The position numbers and the translations under genes were made by a program. Of a DNA stretch of 64,000 nucleotides, positions 1-12,394 are shown piece after piece (the stretch's first letter is position 1; each line of letters starts with the position of its first letter). The notes below the pieces were generated by a model that was not told where the DNA came from, did no database searches, and saw nothing but the letters and a program-made list of their open reading frames with translations. Location of the stretch: NCBI RefSeq assembly GCF_000002865.3, contig NW_001865067.1:89604-153603 (forward strand). The letters are read 5' to 3'. This DNA comes from Monosiga brevicollis MX1. Lineage: Eukaryota; Opisthokonta; Choanoflagellata; Craspedida; Salpingoecidae.

Positions 1-673
1 GCGCAAATGCTCATTGGTGGCTTCTTGCCATTTAGCGCCATTTCGCTTGAGCTCTATTACATTTACGCCACCGTTTGGGGTCGTGAACACTACACCCTGT
101 ACGGTGTGCTGTTTCTCATCTTCACCATTCTGCTCACCGTCACGGCCTGTATCACTGTGGCGCTGACTTACTTCCAACTCAGCGGCGAGGATTATCGCTG
201 GTGGTGGCGATCCGTGTTTGCCTCGGGGTAAGTCGGTTCATTGTTGCGAGGCTGTTGCTCTTCCAGTCGCTCTCTTCTCTGCTACCAAGCGGTGCCTGGC
301 AGCGGTACTTGGTGCGTGCTCATGAACATTTTTTTCTTTTTCGACCTACTTCGTCCACAGGGCACCAGCTTTTTTCGTGCTGCTTTACTCCATGTACTAC
401 TATTATATACGCTCAAACATGTCTGGTACTCTGCAGGTATTTACCTCGATTTCATTTTTCTTTATCCAAGAGTTTCCTTCTGCTTGTGTAAAACATGTCA
501 CACCCCAGCTTTCGACTCACTCTGCTTGTTTTGATACTACTCTCTAGACGGTCCAGTTCTTTGGTTACACGGCGCTGGCCTGCTACGCCTTCTTCTTGAT
601 GCTGGCTGCTGTCGGCTTCAAGACGACTCTTCATTTTGTCAAGTACATTTATCAGAACGTCAAGTTGGACTAG
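1..673 (+). CDS. TM9 superfamily (nonaspanin) protein, C-terminal part
   Basis: Three exons, 1-227, 361-436 and 548-673, join in frame with GT-AG introns; the 5' part lies outside the window. The protein is a run of hydrophobic helices with the TM9SF-typical stretch [14 protein letters not shown], then [19 protein letters not shown] across the first splice and [17 protein letters not shown] in the second exon. It ends in NVKLD, which fits the KxD/E C-terminal signal that in this family binds COPI and keeps the protein in the Golgi. Family knowledge: nonaspanins are nine-helix endomembrane proteins linked to sorting of other membrane proteins. The sequence shows the family but not which TM9SF paralogue. 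The gene converges on the polyketide synthase gene, with about 380 bp between the stops. Codon use and intron size look like the other host-type genes here. Confidence 0.92.
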
Positions 674-1053
674 GGGTTTACGTTTCCAACCTAGATGGCC
701 GCCCTGCTTGATCAACTCAGCCAGCTCAAGCTTTCATTCCTGTGCTGTCAAGTCGGCTTGTCTTGTGTGGCCGACACCTTGAGGTTACTTGACTGTCTTC
801 TTCCCCTTTCCCTCTACTTCCTCTCTCTTCAATTTCTTGACCTTCTCCTCGTGCGCGCTTGACTTTTTGCTTTTTGTCTAGTCAATGTCTTCATTTACCC
901 TTGTGCCTAAGAGTGCGTTGCTTGTCATGCTTCCTGATCCCCGACGTTGGCATTTGTTTGGCTCTCACACGGGCAGGACGCCCCATCAATTGACGCAAGC
1001 AACTGAACAACAGATGGATCACCAACTCTTTTCAAAGGGTCACTCCAGTGCCG
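674..1053. other. Intergenic region between convergent genes
   Basis: Holds the presumed 3' ends of the TM9SF and PKS transcripts. It is pyrimidine-rich around 790-870. I see no canonical AATAAA and no convincing gene. A 67-codon open frame at 885-1088 runs into the PKS stop region and has no recognisable content. Confidence 0.6.
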
Positions 1054-1370
1054 TCATGCTTGAACAGCTCCATGTTCCAGCGTGTTAATCGCAAACGTCC
1101 ACGTCTGTGCAGTGGGCTCGTATGCCAACGATGTCAAGCCAGGGCTAGCCAGCAACGCCTGCTGAAACTCCTTGCTGCTCAAGGTGGGCGGCTGGGCAAT
1201 ATTTAGAAGCTGTACAATGGCTGGCAAGTCCTCCAGTATTGAGTCCAGCTCGATCTGGCCGGGGCCAAAATGCACTGCTGTCCGAAGGCTGATGTTGGCA
1301 GGAACGGGGCCCAGAAATTGCACGCTGCCAAACTCCGAACGCACAAACCCGACAGCCGACTCTGTCACCT
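1054..1370 (-). other. PKS C-terminal segment resembling the Nup98 autopeptidase domain
   Basis: The last 100 or so residues of the PKS do not match any usual PKS domain. They carry, in order, FGSVQFLGPV, a stretch ending HFGPGQIELD, then IVQLLN...PPTL, and finally SLAYEPTAQTWTFAIN. From memory of the family, the Nup98 autopeptidase domain has the same order of signatures: a GS-(I/V)-x-F-x-G-x-V strand, a hydrophobic LD-x-IV region, G-x-LN-x-x-A-x-(V)TL, then Y-x-P-x-x-(G)-x-W-x-F just before the HF/S cleavage site. Here the HF/S position reads TLE, so self-cleavage looks lost. The match is by eye only and has not been tested by any search. Confidence 0.45.
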
Positions 1371-4300
1371 TTGGTGCTGAGCAGAAGTGCGACTGTGACG
1401 TAGTTGACTCCATTTCCTCACCTGTCAGAGAGGCCCGCCTGGATGCGAGGAAGATTGGCTCAGGAGATGGCTCTTTTGGTTCAGAAGGGTGCAGCGCGGG
1501 CTGCGCAGCCCAGATATGCTCAACTAGGGTGTTGGTCGTTGAAGTTTCATTCAAGTCCGTAGCAGCCAGGGAAAGGTCAAACGTTTCCCGCACAGCCTGG
1601 CGTAGTTCCAACAAGGTCAAAGAGTCCATTCCAGCTTCGGCAAAGGACATGTCTGACTCAATATCATCTCCAACGAGGTCGGCCACCAACGCCACGACTT
1701 GCATGCAAACATCTGCGTGCGAGAGCTGATGGATCTGGTTTTGAGCCTCGCCAATCAAGCTGCTCGCACTGCTCGCGGCCTCGCTGGCACTCTGAAGGCT
1801 GTCCGAGCCTGATGAAACAGACAAAGACTGCGAAATTGCGGATGGACTGCGGTCATTCGAGCCGGGCTGCTCATTCAGCAGCTTTTCTGCGGTGGCCAGC
1901 AGCAAACGTGGGGTGATGCCTCCCGTGATGACAGCTGCTGACAAGGTGAAGCCAAGCGCTTCCGTCAAGGTTTGGCGCAGCTCCATAAGAGCCAAGCTGT
2001 CCAGCCCGACACTTTCGAGGGTATCATCCAGCGCGGGAAGCTCCCCTGCCACGTCTTGCAGAGCATCAAACACCACACCCTCAAGCTCACGCTTGTCCCA
2101 TACGATGCTAGGCTTTTTCTCTGCTTTTGAGTGTTGTGTCGGTACCACCTGTTGTGGAGCGGTTGCTGAGGGCGATGCTGCCTGAGGTGGGCGCTGCGGC
2201 GCTGGCGTGCTGCGCAATAGGCGCTCCAAGTACTGTTTGTCGGCTGTGGCTCGCACCCGTCCACTCACGACGTTCCAGTCAAGCGGAGAAACCGCTATGG
2301 TCGTGCCTGGCCTTGCCGTCATGGCGGCGTCAAAGCCAGCGCGACCGATGGTAGATGTCACTTCGCCCAAGCCCAATCTTTTCAAGTGCACCGCGCTGTT
2401 TTTGCGTGCGGCCATCCCAACCTCAGCCCACGCACCCCACTGCACGCTCGCGCCCACTAGTCCCACACTAGCCCGCTCCTGAACTAGGTTGTCCAGCAGT
2501 GCATTGGCCAGACTGTAGTTGATTTGCCCTGGTGACGCCACGATGGCTGCTAAAGACGAGTAGGTCATGATGGTGGGTTGTGCGCTCTTGACTGCGAGAG
2601 TTGAGCGTCGAGCGGCGAGAAGGGTCCAATGCCAATGCCACAGACCACAGACCTTGGGGCGCATCACACGCTCGATATGGTCCATGGTAAGGTCTGGTAG
2701 TAACGCATCAGCCAGTACGCCAGCGCTATGAATCAGGCCCTGTACAGGCCCAATCGTGTGTTCCAGGGCACGCACTAGCGCCAGTACTTGCGGCAAACTG
2801 GACGTGTCACAACGAGCCACTGTCAAGCGCTTACTGTCAGTATATGCTTTCCTCAGCTCTGTCCAGCGCGCCGCACTGCGCTTTTCTACAGATCCTGATC
2901 TTGTCAGCAAGCACACATGTGCGGCACCGTACTCCAGTAACCATTCAGCTGTCAACAGACCCAGCGCACCGAGTCCACCCGTAATCACAAAAACTCGGCC
3001 ACTCACAGCATTGTGCACGCGACGCGCGACGCAGATGTTGAGCGTGCCAGGACAGTGGTCCAAGCGCAGCGCATCTGCCCGGACCTTTCCATCGTCCAGC
3101 ACTGTGAGCGATACGCTGCGCTCAGAGAGTGCATGGGGTCCCAAAGCGAGAGCAAAGCTCACCGCCGATAAACAGCTTTCCTCAGGAGATTTGGCCACAA
3201 TGTGGACGTGCTGCCACTCAAGCTGCGGCTCGTGAATGGCTGCACTGCGTAAACCAGCGGCAGCCCACTGGGCTTGTGCAGGTCCGACAGTTACCCACAG
3301 CAGTTGTGAAACACCTCCCACGTGGCAGTACGCGGTGATCGCAGCCAACACGCGATGCAGCGAGGTACCATGTCGCCCCCATGTCAGAAGTACTATTTGC
3401 TTTACCGACTTGGGTTGTAAATCATGGGCGATGAGCGACTCGAGCAGCTGCATGTTGCCGTGCCAAGCCACCGGTACAGACGCCGCTAACTCGGGTTCCA
3501 CCAAAAGCAGGGCGTCTTGTGGTGGTGCCATGCCTGCAATGCTGGGGCTGTCGGTGAGATGCAGTGGCTGCCACACTTGTTGCAAAGTCACGGGTGCTAG
3601 GGCGACCCGCTTGCTGTTGGTGACATCGTAGCTTCCAACCAGGACGCCGCGTAGACTGCACAGCCTTTGCTGCTCGCAGTCGTGCACGTCCACGTCGTAT
3701 TTTCCGTCCTGTCGATACTGAATCGATACATTCAGGTCCAGCTCTGCACCACGAACAACGGGAGCCAGCCACCATTGCTCCCACCCTTGCACATAATGGG
3801 CGCGGTTGGTCATGTCCAGGCCCAATACTTGAGCGTCGAGAATAGCAATGGCATGAACGGTTGCATCAAGCCAGGCCACGGCGTGCGCATCACCGTGCGC
3901 ATCCCCACAACCACCTCGAACAACTGCAAGGAGCCGTTCTCCGCAAACGACGGCCCTCAAAATGCCTTTGAAGGCGCCCTGATAGCGATTGTCCATGTAA
4001 GCGTACACGGCTTCGGGAGTAGGAAGCACCAGGTGGGGGTCCACAACAACCGATGCGCTTGTGCAGGCTTCCCAATCAAATGCTGCAGCGTGCGGCTGGA
4101 GTTTAGGCTGCGGTGAGCTGACAACACGGCCTTGCAGGTTTGAGGTCCAAGTTGCATGCTCGTCCATGCGAGTTGCCACGAGGACAGCCCCCGTGGACAA
4201 GTTGAGCTCGCAGCGCACGAAGATGGCCGACGTCTGCGCGTCAAAACGAATCATATGTTCAAGCTGGACGTCGTCAAAGCTGAAGCTGGCCTCGCCTAGC

Positions 4301-7300
4301 TCACGCACTGCACATCGCTGAGCAAAGAGGAGCAAAGCCGTCCCAGGCACGCACACTGTGGTATGGCCCACCACATGCTGCGCGAAGAAGTGCAGCAGGC
4401 GCGGGCCCCAACGCCCTTCATAGACCACCGGACTGGATGAAACGTTCTTGGCACGAGTCGGGCCGTCCATGGAGCGGTCTCCAGCAAACTCGTAATGCTC
4501 GTAGAAAGTGGGGAACCATCGGCGCTTGTACACGGCTGCAGCACTGGGTCGCCGCGGCACCCAGTCTGCTCCTCGACCCACGATGCAGTGCGCGTTGGCA
4601 CCACCAAACCCAAACGAGTTTACACAGGCGTAAACTTGACCGTCCTTGCTGGCGTCGGGGAGAGCAAGGCCAACTCCGGGGCCGGGAAAAGCAACATCAA
4701 AATTGTCCATGGCAATGGACGGGTTGAGCTGCTGGAGGTGCAGATTGCCTGGCACGCGCCCTTGATTGAGGCAGAGCACGGCCTTGATCAAACCAGCGAT
4801 GCCCGCAGCTCCTTCGGTATGGCCCATGTTGCTCTTTAGCGCGCCCAGCACAAGAGGCTGGGTGCGATCTGCGTCATCACCAAAGACAGCACGCAGAGCC
4901 CCTGTCTCGATGGGATCTCCCAACGCCGTACCTGTGCCGTGCGTCTCGACATAGGCCACGTCAGTGGGCTCCAAACCAGCTTTTTCGAGAGCATCTCGGA
5001 TCACTTCCTGCTGTGCTGGTCCTCGCGGTGCGGTCAGGCCCGCACTTCGCCCATCCTGGTTAAGCGCCGTGCTGGCCAACTCGGCGTAGACGCGGTCATC
5101 CTGAGAGAGCAGTGCAGGGGCCATGCGCTCCAGCACCAGGGCCCCAACGCCCTCACCCCGCACGTAGCCGTTGGCGCTGGCATCAAAGGATCGACAGCGC
5201 GCATCGGGAGAAAGCATGCGTGCCTTGCACGTGAGCTCAAACATGGTCGAGGAAAGAAACATGTTAATACCAGCCACGACGGCCACGTCACAGTCTTGCA
5301 AGCACTGTGCGGCCCCGTGCAGGCCAACCAGCGCGCTCGAGCAGGCTGTATCGATAGTCATGCTCGGACCCCGAAAATCAAAGACGTAGGAAAGACGATT
5401 GGACAGGATGGCGCGCGAGCCTCCCGTGGCCAGCAGGGCGCTGGCGACTCGCTTCAACGCCCAGACGTAGTCGAGTGTCATGCAACCAACATAGACGCCC
5501 ACTCGCCGTCCGCGAAGCTGCTCACGCGTGTAGCCAGCATCAATCAGAGCATCATTGCACACCTCGAGCAGTAAACGCTGCTGGGGGTCCATGACGGCGG
5601 CCTCGGCATTGGACAGGCCAAAGGCTCGTGCATCAAAGGTGTCAATGTTCTCCAACACGGAAGCCGACTTGACGTACACACTATTGGGAACTTCTGGGTT
5701 TGGGTTGAACTTGCCCTCCACGTCAAACCGCTCCAAGGGAATAGGACTAATGCAATCGCGACCAGACTCCAGCACCTTCCAAAACCGGTCCAAGCCCGTG
5801 GCTCCGCCAGGGAAACGGCATCCAAGACCGGTGATTGCAATGGCGTAGTCGCGCCCTGGTCGATGAAAAGACACGCTTAGACCGGCCGACGGCTGTATGG
5901 GCCGAGGGGTGGTCAGACTCGACACTTCGGCGCCCTCGGACGTCAAGCTATGGCAAGCCACGATGTGCTGAGCCAGAGCGCGAGGTGACGGATAATCAAA
6001 CAGAACGTGGCTGGCCAAGGAGAGGCCCAAAGTTTGGTTGAGTGCCTGGCGTACTTCGATCAATACCAAGCTATCCAAGCCGCTTTCCATAAAAGGATCG
6101 TCCAAGGCCAAGTCGAGGGCAGCGACGTTGGAGACCACCTGCACCACCTGCGAGCTCACATCCTCTTCACTCCAAGCGCGAGCCTGGGCTTGGGGTGCCG
6201 ACTCTAATGGACTCGTCCCTACACTCTCAGTCGTTGAGGGGCTAGTTTGTGATGCTAGAAGCGAGATGCAGAGCGTGCTAGGAATGGCAGGTCGATTCGC
6301 CGTCTCTGCCTGACACGCGCGCGCCATGAGATGTAGCGCTAGGGCTAGAGCAGCTTGCCCCTGTTCATCGGATACAGCACCAATGCCTTGCTGTGCAAAG
6401 CGGGCGAGTGCACGCGCCTCGCGCGAGGCCATACCGCCCTCAGCCCAGGGACCCCACTGCAGCGCAAGGCCAAACAGGCCCACGTTGCAGCGCGCTTCCA
6501 TCATCTCGTCCATGTAGGCGTTGGCGTAGGCATAGTTGGCTTGGCCAGCCGCGCCAAAGCAAGCCGTGACTGACGAATACGCCACGATAGGTACTCGAAC
6601 TCCCAAGTACAGCGCCAAGCCATGAAGATGGGCCAGACCCTGCTGCTTGGGCGCAGCTGTGGCTCGCCAGTCGCGTGGTTGCAAAGACATGAAGGTTCCA
6701 TCTTGCAGGACCCCAGCAGTGTGGAGGATGGCTGTCAGACGGCTGTGGGGCAGAGTTTGAAGCTCGGCACGAACGACGCGGCCCAAAGCCAACACGTGAG
6801 CAGCATTGCTCACATCTGCGCAAGCAATGCGCAAGCGGGTCCGCTGGCCTGCGTGGCGCTGGATGGCGGTCCACGTGGCGGCATCAGCCTGCCGTATCCG
6901 TGCCTGACGCCCCACAAGGACAATAAGCGCAGGGTCTTGCGTGGTCAGCAGCTGCAGCACTGCGCGCAGGCCAAGACCACCCAATCCGCCCGTCACAACA
7001 AAGGCGGTCCGAGTCACGGCGGGGGTATCGCTCACGGGCATGATGGCCCAGAGTCGCTGAGTTGATGGCGAGATGCGCTGCTGCATCCGACGCCAGAAAC
7101 TTCCGTTGCTGAGGACACAGGAATTCGTGCCTGGCTGACTCAGCGCAAGTTGGAGGATAGATCGACACGCAGCGGCACGGTCGCTGCCACTTTCAGCATC
7201 AGCAATATGCACGTGGATTACTGGAGCCAGTGTTGACGTCTCGAGAGCAAGGGTTTGCACCAAGGCCGCTTCTGCGTGGCCATCAGACCATGCAGGGATC

Positions 7301-10300
7301 GCTGTGGTGTTGTTTGACTCAGACACTGTGAGCCAGAGAACGCGCGCTTGATCACCACGGCGCTGAAGACCTTGCAAGCGCTCCACAAATTGCGCCACAG
7401 CTGCCTGATTCCCGGCCCTCGACGCAAACACATGCAGTTGACGACCGCGCCCTGAACCGGTGGCTGCCTGACATACAGCGCCACACCAACTGGCTACATC
7501 ATCCTTGCTTGTTGCATGCACAGAGGCGGCGTGATCCGTCGCAATTCGCTCCGGCATCAGGATCGTGCCTTGACACACGCAAGCGAGGTTGGCTGCAGAA
7601 GAGCTGGTGGACATTGTCCAAGGCTTGAGCTGGGTTTGAGTCAACAAACCGTCAAGGACAGGGTGGGCCAAAGATGCCGTCTGAGCACTACCAGCCGGTA
7701 GCTTCACACCGCGCCAGCTGACCAGGAGATCACCATACACGTTCCAAGCGGTAATATCAAACACCGGCTGACTGGAGCTGGCACGCACAGCCCGGCAGAA
7801 AACGCCGTGTCGAAGGCTTGCCCAGCTGTGCAACTGGAGGCTTTGCCAGCCTTGCACGTAGCGTGGCGCTGCACGAACACCGGCTTTGCTTTTGGCAAGC
7901 ATGTGAAGGGGGCCATGTAGCAGGGCGTCCAGAGTAGCGACGATGGCGTGCTGCTCCCCGACCGCGGAGGAAGGTTGAATATGCGTAAGCACGCTGTCAG
8001 ACTCCGCACGGCTCATCATCATGACACCGGCGTGCACCGCGACAAAGGCGCCCTTGTATGCGTTGCCCAGCGTTGTATAAAGCTCGGGCCCTTTGAAGCG
8101 TATTCCATGCCCTACGGTGTGCATTGCAGCCCACGCATCGAAAGACTGCGCGGAGGTCAGGACGCGCGGACCTTCGTGTACGGTAGTCGATGCATCACGG
8201 GATGGCTTGGTCAGACGGCACGCAAAGTGATGCGCCAAGACGGCGCCGTTAGCGTCCACTGCATCAAGGGTTGCGCGCGTGTTGTCGTGCACGGTTAGTT
8301 GCAGCCACAGCCGGGCTGCTGGGCCCGAAGGCACGAGCATCACGTTGAGAAGCTGGGCCTCCGTGAGCTCGACGGTGGGGCAGTGCCAGGCTTCGCGCAC
8401 CAGGTGATCGACTAGACCAGCCATGGCAGTGGCTGGTACGCAAGCCAGTTGAGACCCGAGGACATGCGAGGCAAGAAATTGACACTCAGATCTGTTCCAC
8501 ACCACGCGAACCGACCACGTCGAGGCCTGCGTCCGCAAGGCCTGGTTGGTTGTGAGCAGTCCAGATCCTTCAAAGGTGCGCACCGGTACTGGGTGGTACG
8601 TCTGCGCCCGATGCTGTGTTCGGTGGGGTCCGTGGGAGGGCGTGCTTACAATAGCATGGGCATTGGTTCCACCAAAGCCAAAGGAACTAATTCCGGCGTG
8701 CCAGCGAACGGGCTTGCTGGGCAGCGGTGCAAACACGCCGGGGCCTGAGAGAGTGATGGCTGAGGCCAGACCAAGGTGGGGGTTCAAGCTCGTGGCATGG
8801 CTAGGGTCCATGTGCAGGTTGCCAGGCACGCGGCCATGATTGAGGCTGAGCACGGCCTTGATGACACCCGCCAGGCCGGCAGCTCCCTCCAGATGCCCAA
8901 TGTTCGACTTGACGGCGCCCAGCACGAGGTGACGAGGCCCTGTAGCTGCGTCAGCGGCGTTGTTGCTCGGTTCACTCAAGCAAAGTGCTCTCTGAATGGC
9001 CTGCACCTCGACGGGATCACCAAGAGCAGTGCCAGTACCATGGGCTTCGATATAATTCAGCTCCTCAGGGCGCAGGGCCGCGGTTGCCATGGCCTCGGTG
9101 ATGAGGGCTTCTTGAGCGGCCCCACTGGGAGCAGTCAGCGATTGCGTGCGACCATCCTGGTTGATAGCCGTGGCATCAAGTTGAGCGTAGACCGCATCAG
9201 AGCTGGCACGGTCAGCGGGCTCCAAAATCAATGCTGCCACGCCCTCGCCTCGACCATAGCCATCAGCTGTCGCGGCAAAGGTCTTGCACCGCCCGTCAGT
9301 CGCCAGCATGCCAGCACGGCAGGCGGCAATAAAAAAGTCGGGGCCCAGCAAGAGGTTGCTAGCAGCCACAATGGCCAGGTCAATCTCATGGCAATCCAAG
9401 GCGCGGCGGGCCAAATGCAAGGCCACCAGCGAGCTCGAGCAAGCCGTATCCACGCTCAGGCTCGGACCACTGAGACCCAGCCAGAAGGAGAGGCGATTGG
9501 CATGAATGGCACGGCCCGCCCCTGTGGCGCGAAATGCCGAAGTCTGACCGTCAGAGGGCTGTGCGGTCCAATCGCTGTGGGTAACCCCCACGTACACACC
9601 CACTCGGCGCCCAGCGAGCTGGGTGCGGTCGTACCCGGCATCAACGAGGGCCGAGTAGCACTGGTGTAGCAATAAGCGCTGCTGAGGGTCCATATCCTCT
9701 GCCTCGCGCGGGGACACGTTGAAAAAAGCCGCATCAAAGAGATTAGCGCCTTCAAGCAATCCTGCGGCTTGCACGGGCATGTGCCGGGGATCGTGGGCTG
9801 GAAGTTGACGCAGCTCCTGGGCCGCAAAGCGCTCCTCTGGAATGGGTGTAACGCCATCCTGTCCACGGGCCAGGTGCTCCCAGAAAGCGACAAGGTTATC
9901 GCAACCGGCTGGGAAGTGACACGCCATGCCCGAGATGACGAGAGCCTCACACTGCGGCTGTCTGGGCACGGAAGGGCCTGGATTAGTGGGCATCGTGGTG
10001 GGCTGGGAAGAGAGCCGACGGTTGATGGCCAAGGCTAGACTTTGAGCCGTGGGATGGTCGTAGGCCACGGAGATGGGGAGCGTTACAGCAAAGCGTGTCT
10101 GCAGACGGGCATGCAGTTCGACAGCCTCCCGACTCGAGAGGCCAAGCTCTGCAAGAGGGGTATCGGGATTCAGACGTGCCCCATGTGTAAAGCGCATCAG
10201 CTCGGCCAGCAGATCTGAAAGCAGCGGAGAGTCAGGGTTCGAGACGGTCGCTAAAGGCCAGCCCGCAGCAGTGACTGGCCCGCGTATGTGGCGGCTCTGC

Positions 10301-11205
10301 CAGGCAGCTTGGGCCACGCGGCGAGCCGTCCAAGCTGCCAAGCCGGTGACGGGCTCCAAAAACTCGTCCGTCTGTGGCTCCAACGCCTGAGGGTGGCGCT
10401 CTGCTCGCACAAGCATAAAGCGAAGAGCTTGGAGAGGGTCGGGAAAAGCTTGTGGCTGTGCCTGCACGCGCGACCAGGCCAGGCTGGGGACCAGAGCTAC
10501 GGGCCATGGGCACTGTAAAATCGCGGCAAGACCAGCTGCCACCTGGCCTGCCTGGTCGCGCATTGACTTTGGGTCAAAACTGGCATCTTCTTCTAGCCCG
10601 AGAACAAGTGGCTTTGAGTCGGCAGCTGCAGTCGATGACGCGTATACGAGCTCAAACTGTCGGCCCGTCACCTGAGTGGCCAGGGCCGGAGCTAAAAGAG
10701 TCCAGAGGGCGTCGCAGCTGCATGGGATCAGGTTCTCGGCCAGGTTTGGCTGAGCACCAAGTAGCGTGGCAGCGAGGCGAAGCCCCAGCGGGAGAGGCTC
10801 ACTGGTGGCTTGAAGTATGCCATGCACGAGGTGACCCATGCCTTCCTGCTGTAATAGAAGGCAGGCTGCATGGACCTGTGGAGCAGTCACGACATGCTGA
10901 GCTTCAGGCTCGGTCTCGGCCACGGTCGCGATGACGACTTGGGACGAGCCTAGCGTGTGTGCACAAGGGTGACAGAGACGATGATTAGTTGGAACAGACA
11001 CGGGACGCAAAGACTAAAGCAGCGATGTGTGCGTACCTGGTTGAGCCGAGGTGAAAGCCGCGAGCTGAAGGGCTTGGGAGAGGTCTGAGAATGAGGCGTT
11101 TGCGGGTAAAAGAACACGGTTATCAGGCGCCGTTGTTAGGGCTGGACTAGCCCGGGCTGGAAGCCAGGGAGGAGCATGGTGCTGAAGCAGCGCGGCCCAC
11201 GCCAT
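1054..11205 (-). CDS. Type I polyketide synthase without acyltransferase (ACP-KS-DH-KR-ACP-KS-DH-KR-ACP-ACP)
   Basis: Exon 1 (11205-11037) joins exon 2 (10949-1054) in phase 1, giving about 3,354 residues. The start ATG at 11205 (ATCATGG context) is a choice; the frame stays open to an ATG at 11439. Domains by position: ACP near 10130 (GLSSREAVEL); KS 8650-9950 with DTACSSSL (Cys codon 9441-9439), HGTGT and SNIGHLEGA; DH 7700-8560 with FLASHVLGS and LDALLHGP; KR 6320-7020 with GGLGGLGL and a Tyr/Ser active site; ACP near 6075 (GLDSL); KS 4580-5870 with DTACSSAL, HGTGT and SNMGHTEGA; DH with AQHVVGHTTVCVPG; KR with GGLGALGL; ACPs near 2000 and 1625; then a tail. Each KS leads straight into DH through a short linker, so no AT domain is present, and there is no ER or TE. 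The product would be made by two condensing, reducing and dehydrating modules fed malonyl units by a separate AT. About 300 N-terminal residues before the first ACP are unassigned. Near-lack of introns contrasts with its neighbours. Confidence 0.9.
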
Positions 11206-11770
11206 GATCTGGGTTGGCCGGATGCAGCTGATGCAGATGAGCTGCGAGGAAGGAAAATGCCCGCCGAACTGGCCAGCTAGCGAGTTGAGCGAACCGACAA
11301 GAAAGGGCACGTGATGGGGGATCAGCCAGTAGCAGAGTTGAAGGCTTCTTCTTTTGTTCACCTTTGCTCGCTCCGATCCCGTGCCGCAATTCACGCCACA
11401 ACAGTCTGAAGATGTGTGGAGAGCCGGGGTGTCGAACATGCCATTGCTTCCGGTTGTTTTCCGTGCCTCTCACACCAAAGGCTGGAAGGTCCCCGCACCG
11501 TGATTCCTTGTCCCTTTGCGCCATGTTGACGGCAACCGATCATCAATGTAACTGCCCCTGCCCCTCCCAGCCACGGTCTGCCCTCTATCTATTGTGCAGG
11601 TTTGAGGTTTGAGCCCGTTCCCCGTACATCACGGGCTCTGCTCAAACTCGAGTTCCATGACGTCAAAATGTCTGTAGCCATGACAGTCTTTGATACAGTT
11701 TTTTTGTCGAAACAATCTTTAGGACAGAATTTTTCAGTTTTGGGCGAACAAAAGAATGAAATCTAAACTC
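11206..11770. other. 5' region of the PKS gene
   Basis: The frame of PKS exon 1 continues open to an ATG at 11439, so part of this stretch may be coding (PKS N-terminus) rather than leader. Beyond 11440 I see no further exon with confidence. An overlapping minus-strand frame with ATG at 11524 is in another phase and does not join the PKS. Confidence 0.4.
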
Positions 11771-12180
11771 TGTGTGTGTATGTGTGTCTGTGTCTGTGTC
11801 TGTGTCTGTGTGTCTGTGTGTGCGCGTGTGTGTGTGTCTGTGTCTGTGTGTGTGTCTGTGTCTGTCTGTCTGTGTCTGTCTGTCTGTGTCTGTCTGTCTG
11901 TCTGTGTCTGTGTCTGTGTGTGTGTCTGTGTGTGTGTGTCTGTGTGTGTGTCTGTGTATGTGTCTGTGTCTGTATCTATGTGTCTGTCTGTCTGTCTGCC
12001 TCTCTGTCTGTCTGTCTGTCTGCCTCTCTGTCTGTCTCTCTGTCTGTCTCTCTGTCTCTGTCTCTCTGTCTGTGCACGTGTGCCGGTGCCGGTGCCCGTG
12101 CCCGTGCCACTGTGTCTGTGTCCGTCTGCGTCTGTCTGCTTGTATGTCTGTGTGCCTTTGTGTCTGTGCTTGCTATATCT
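11771..12180. repeat. TG/TC-rich microsatellite (TGTC, TGTG units)
   Basis: About 400 bp of alternating TG, TGTC and CTCTGTCTG units, grading into more degenerate copies at the right end. Open frames on both strands across it translate only into VCVC, VSVS or TDTQ repeats and are artefacts of the repeat. It lies between the start of the PKS gene (minus strand) and the first ankyrin gene (plus strand), in the presumed divergent promoter region. Confidence 0.95.
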
Positions 12181-12394
12181 ATGCTTGTATGATCTGTGTT
12201 TTCTGGTGATTAAAAGCATTTGATGAGGGTTGAAGATGATGCCGAAGAGGTTTATGTATTATCAGTAATACAAGTCGTTGAAGTTGTTGAATGAGATATT
12301 CAGGTTTGTGCCGGACGCCTCGTGGCGTTTGCTTAGAGTCCGCTCGTACTTTTTCATCTCGTCGGACTGCTTGCGTGTGGGGTGGCTGCTCCGT

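Noticed and set aside
1172-1729. Plus-strand open frame of 185 codons, and many others at 1-11 kb
   Set aside because: They are antisense shadows of the PKS coding strand, whose domain signatures are clear on the minus strand.
1054-11205. A bacterial contaminant contig as the source of the PKS
   Set aside because: The gene has a eukaryotic-type intron near its 5' end and lies between intron-rich eukaryotic genes on the same continuous sequence.
11756-12223. Several long overlapping open frames of 138-161 codons on both strands
   Set aside because: They are translations of the TG/TC microsatellite and contain only dipeptide repeats.
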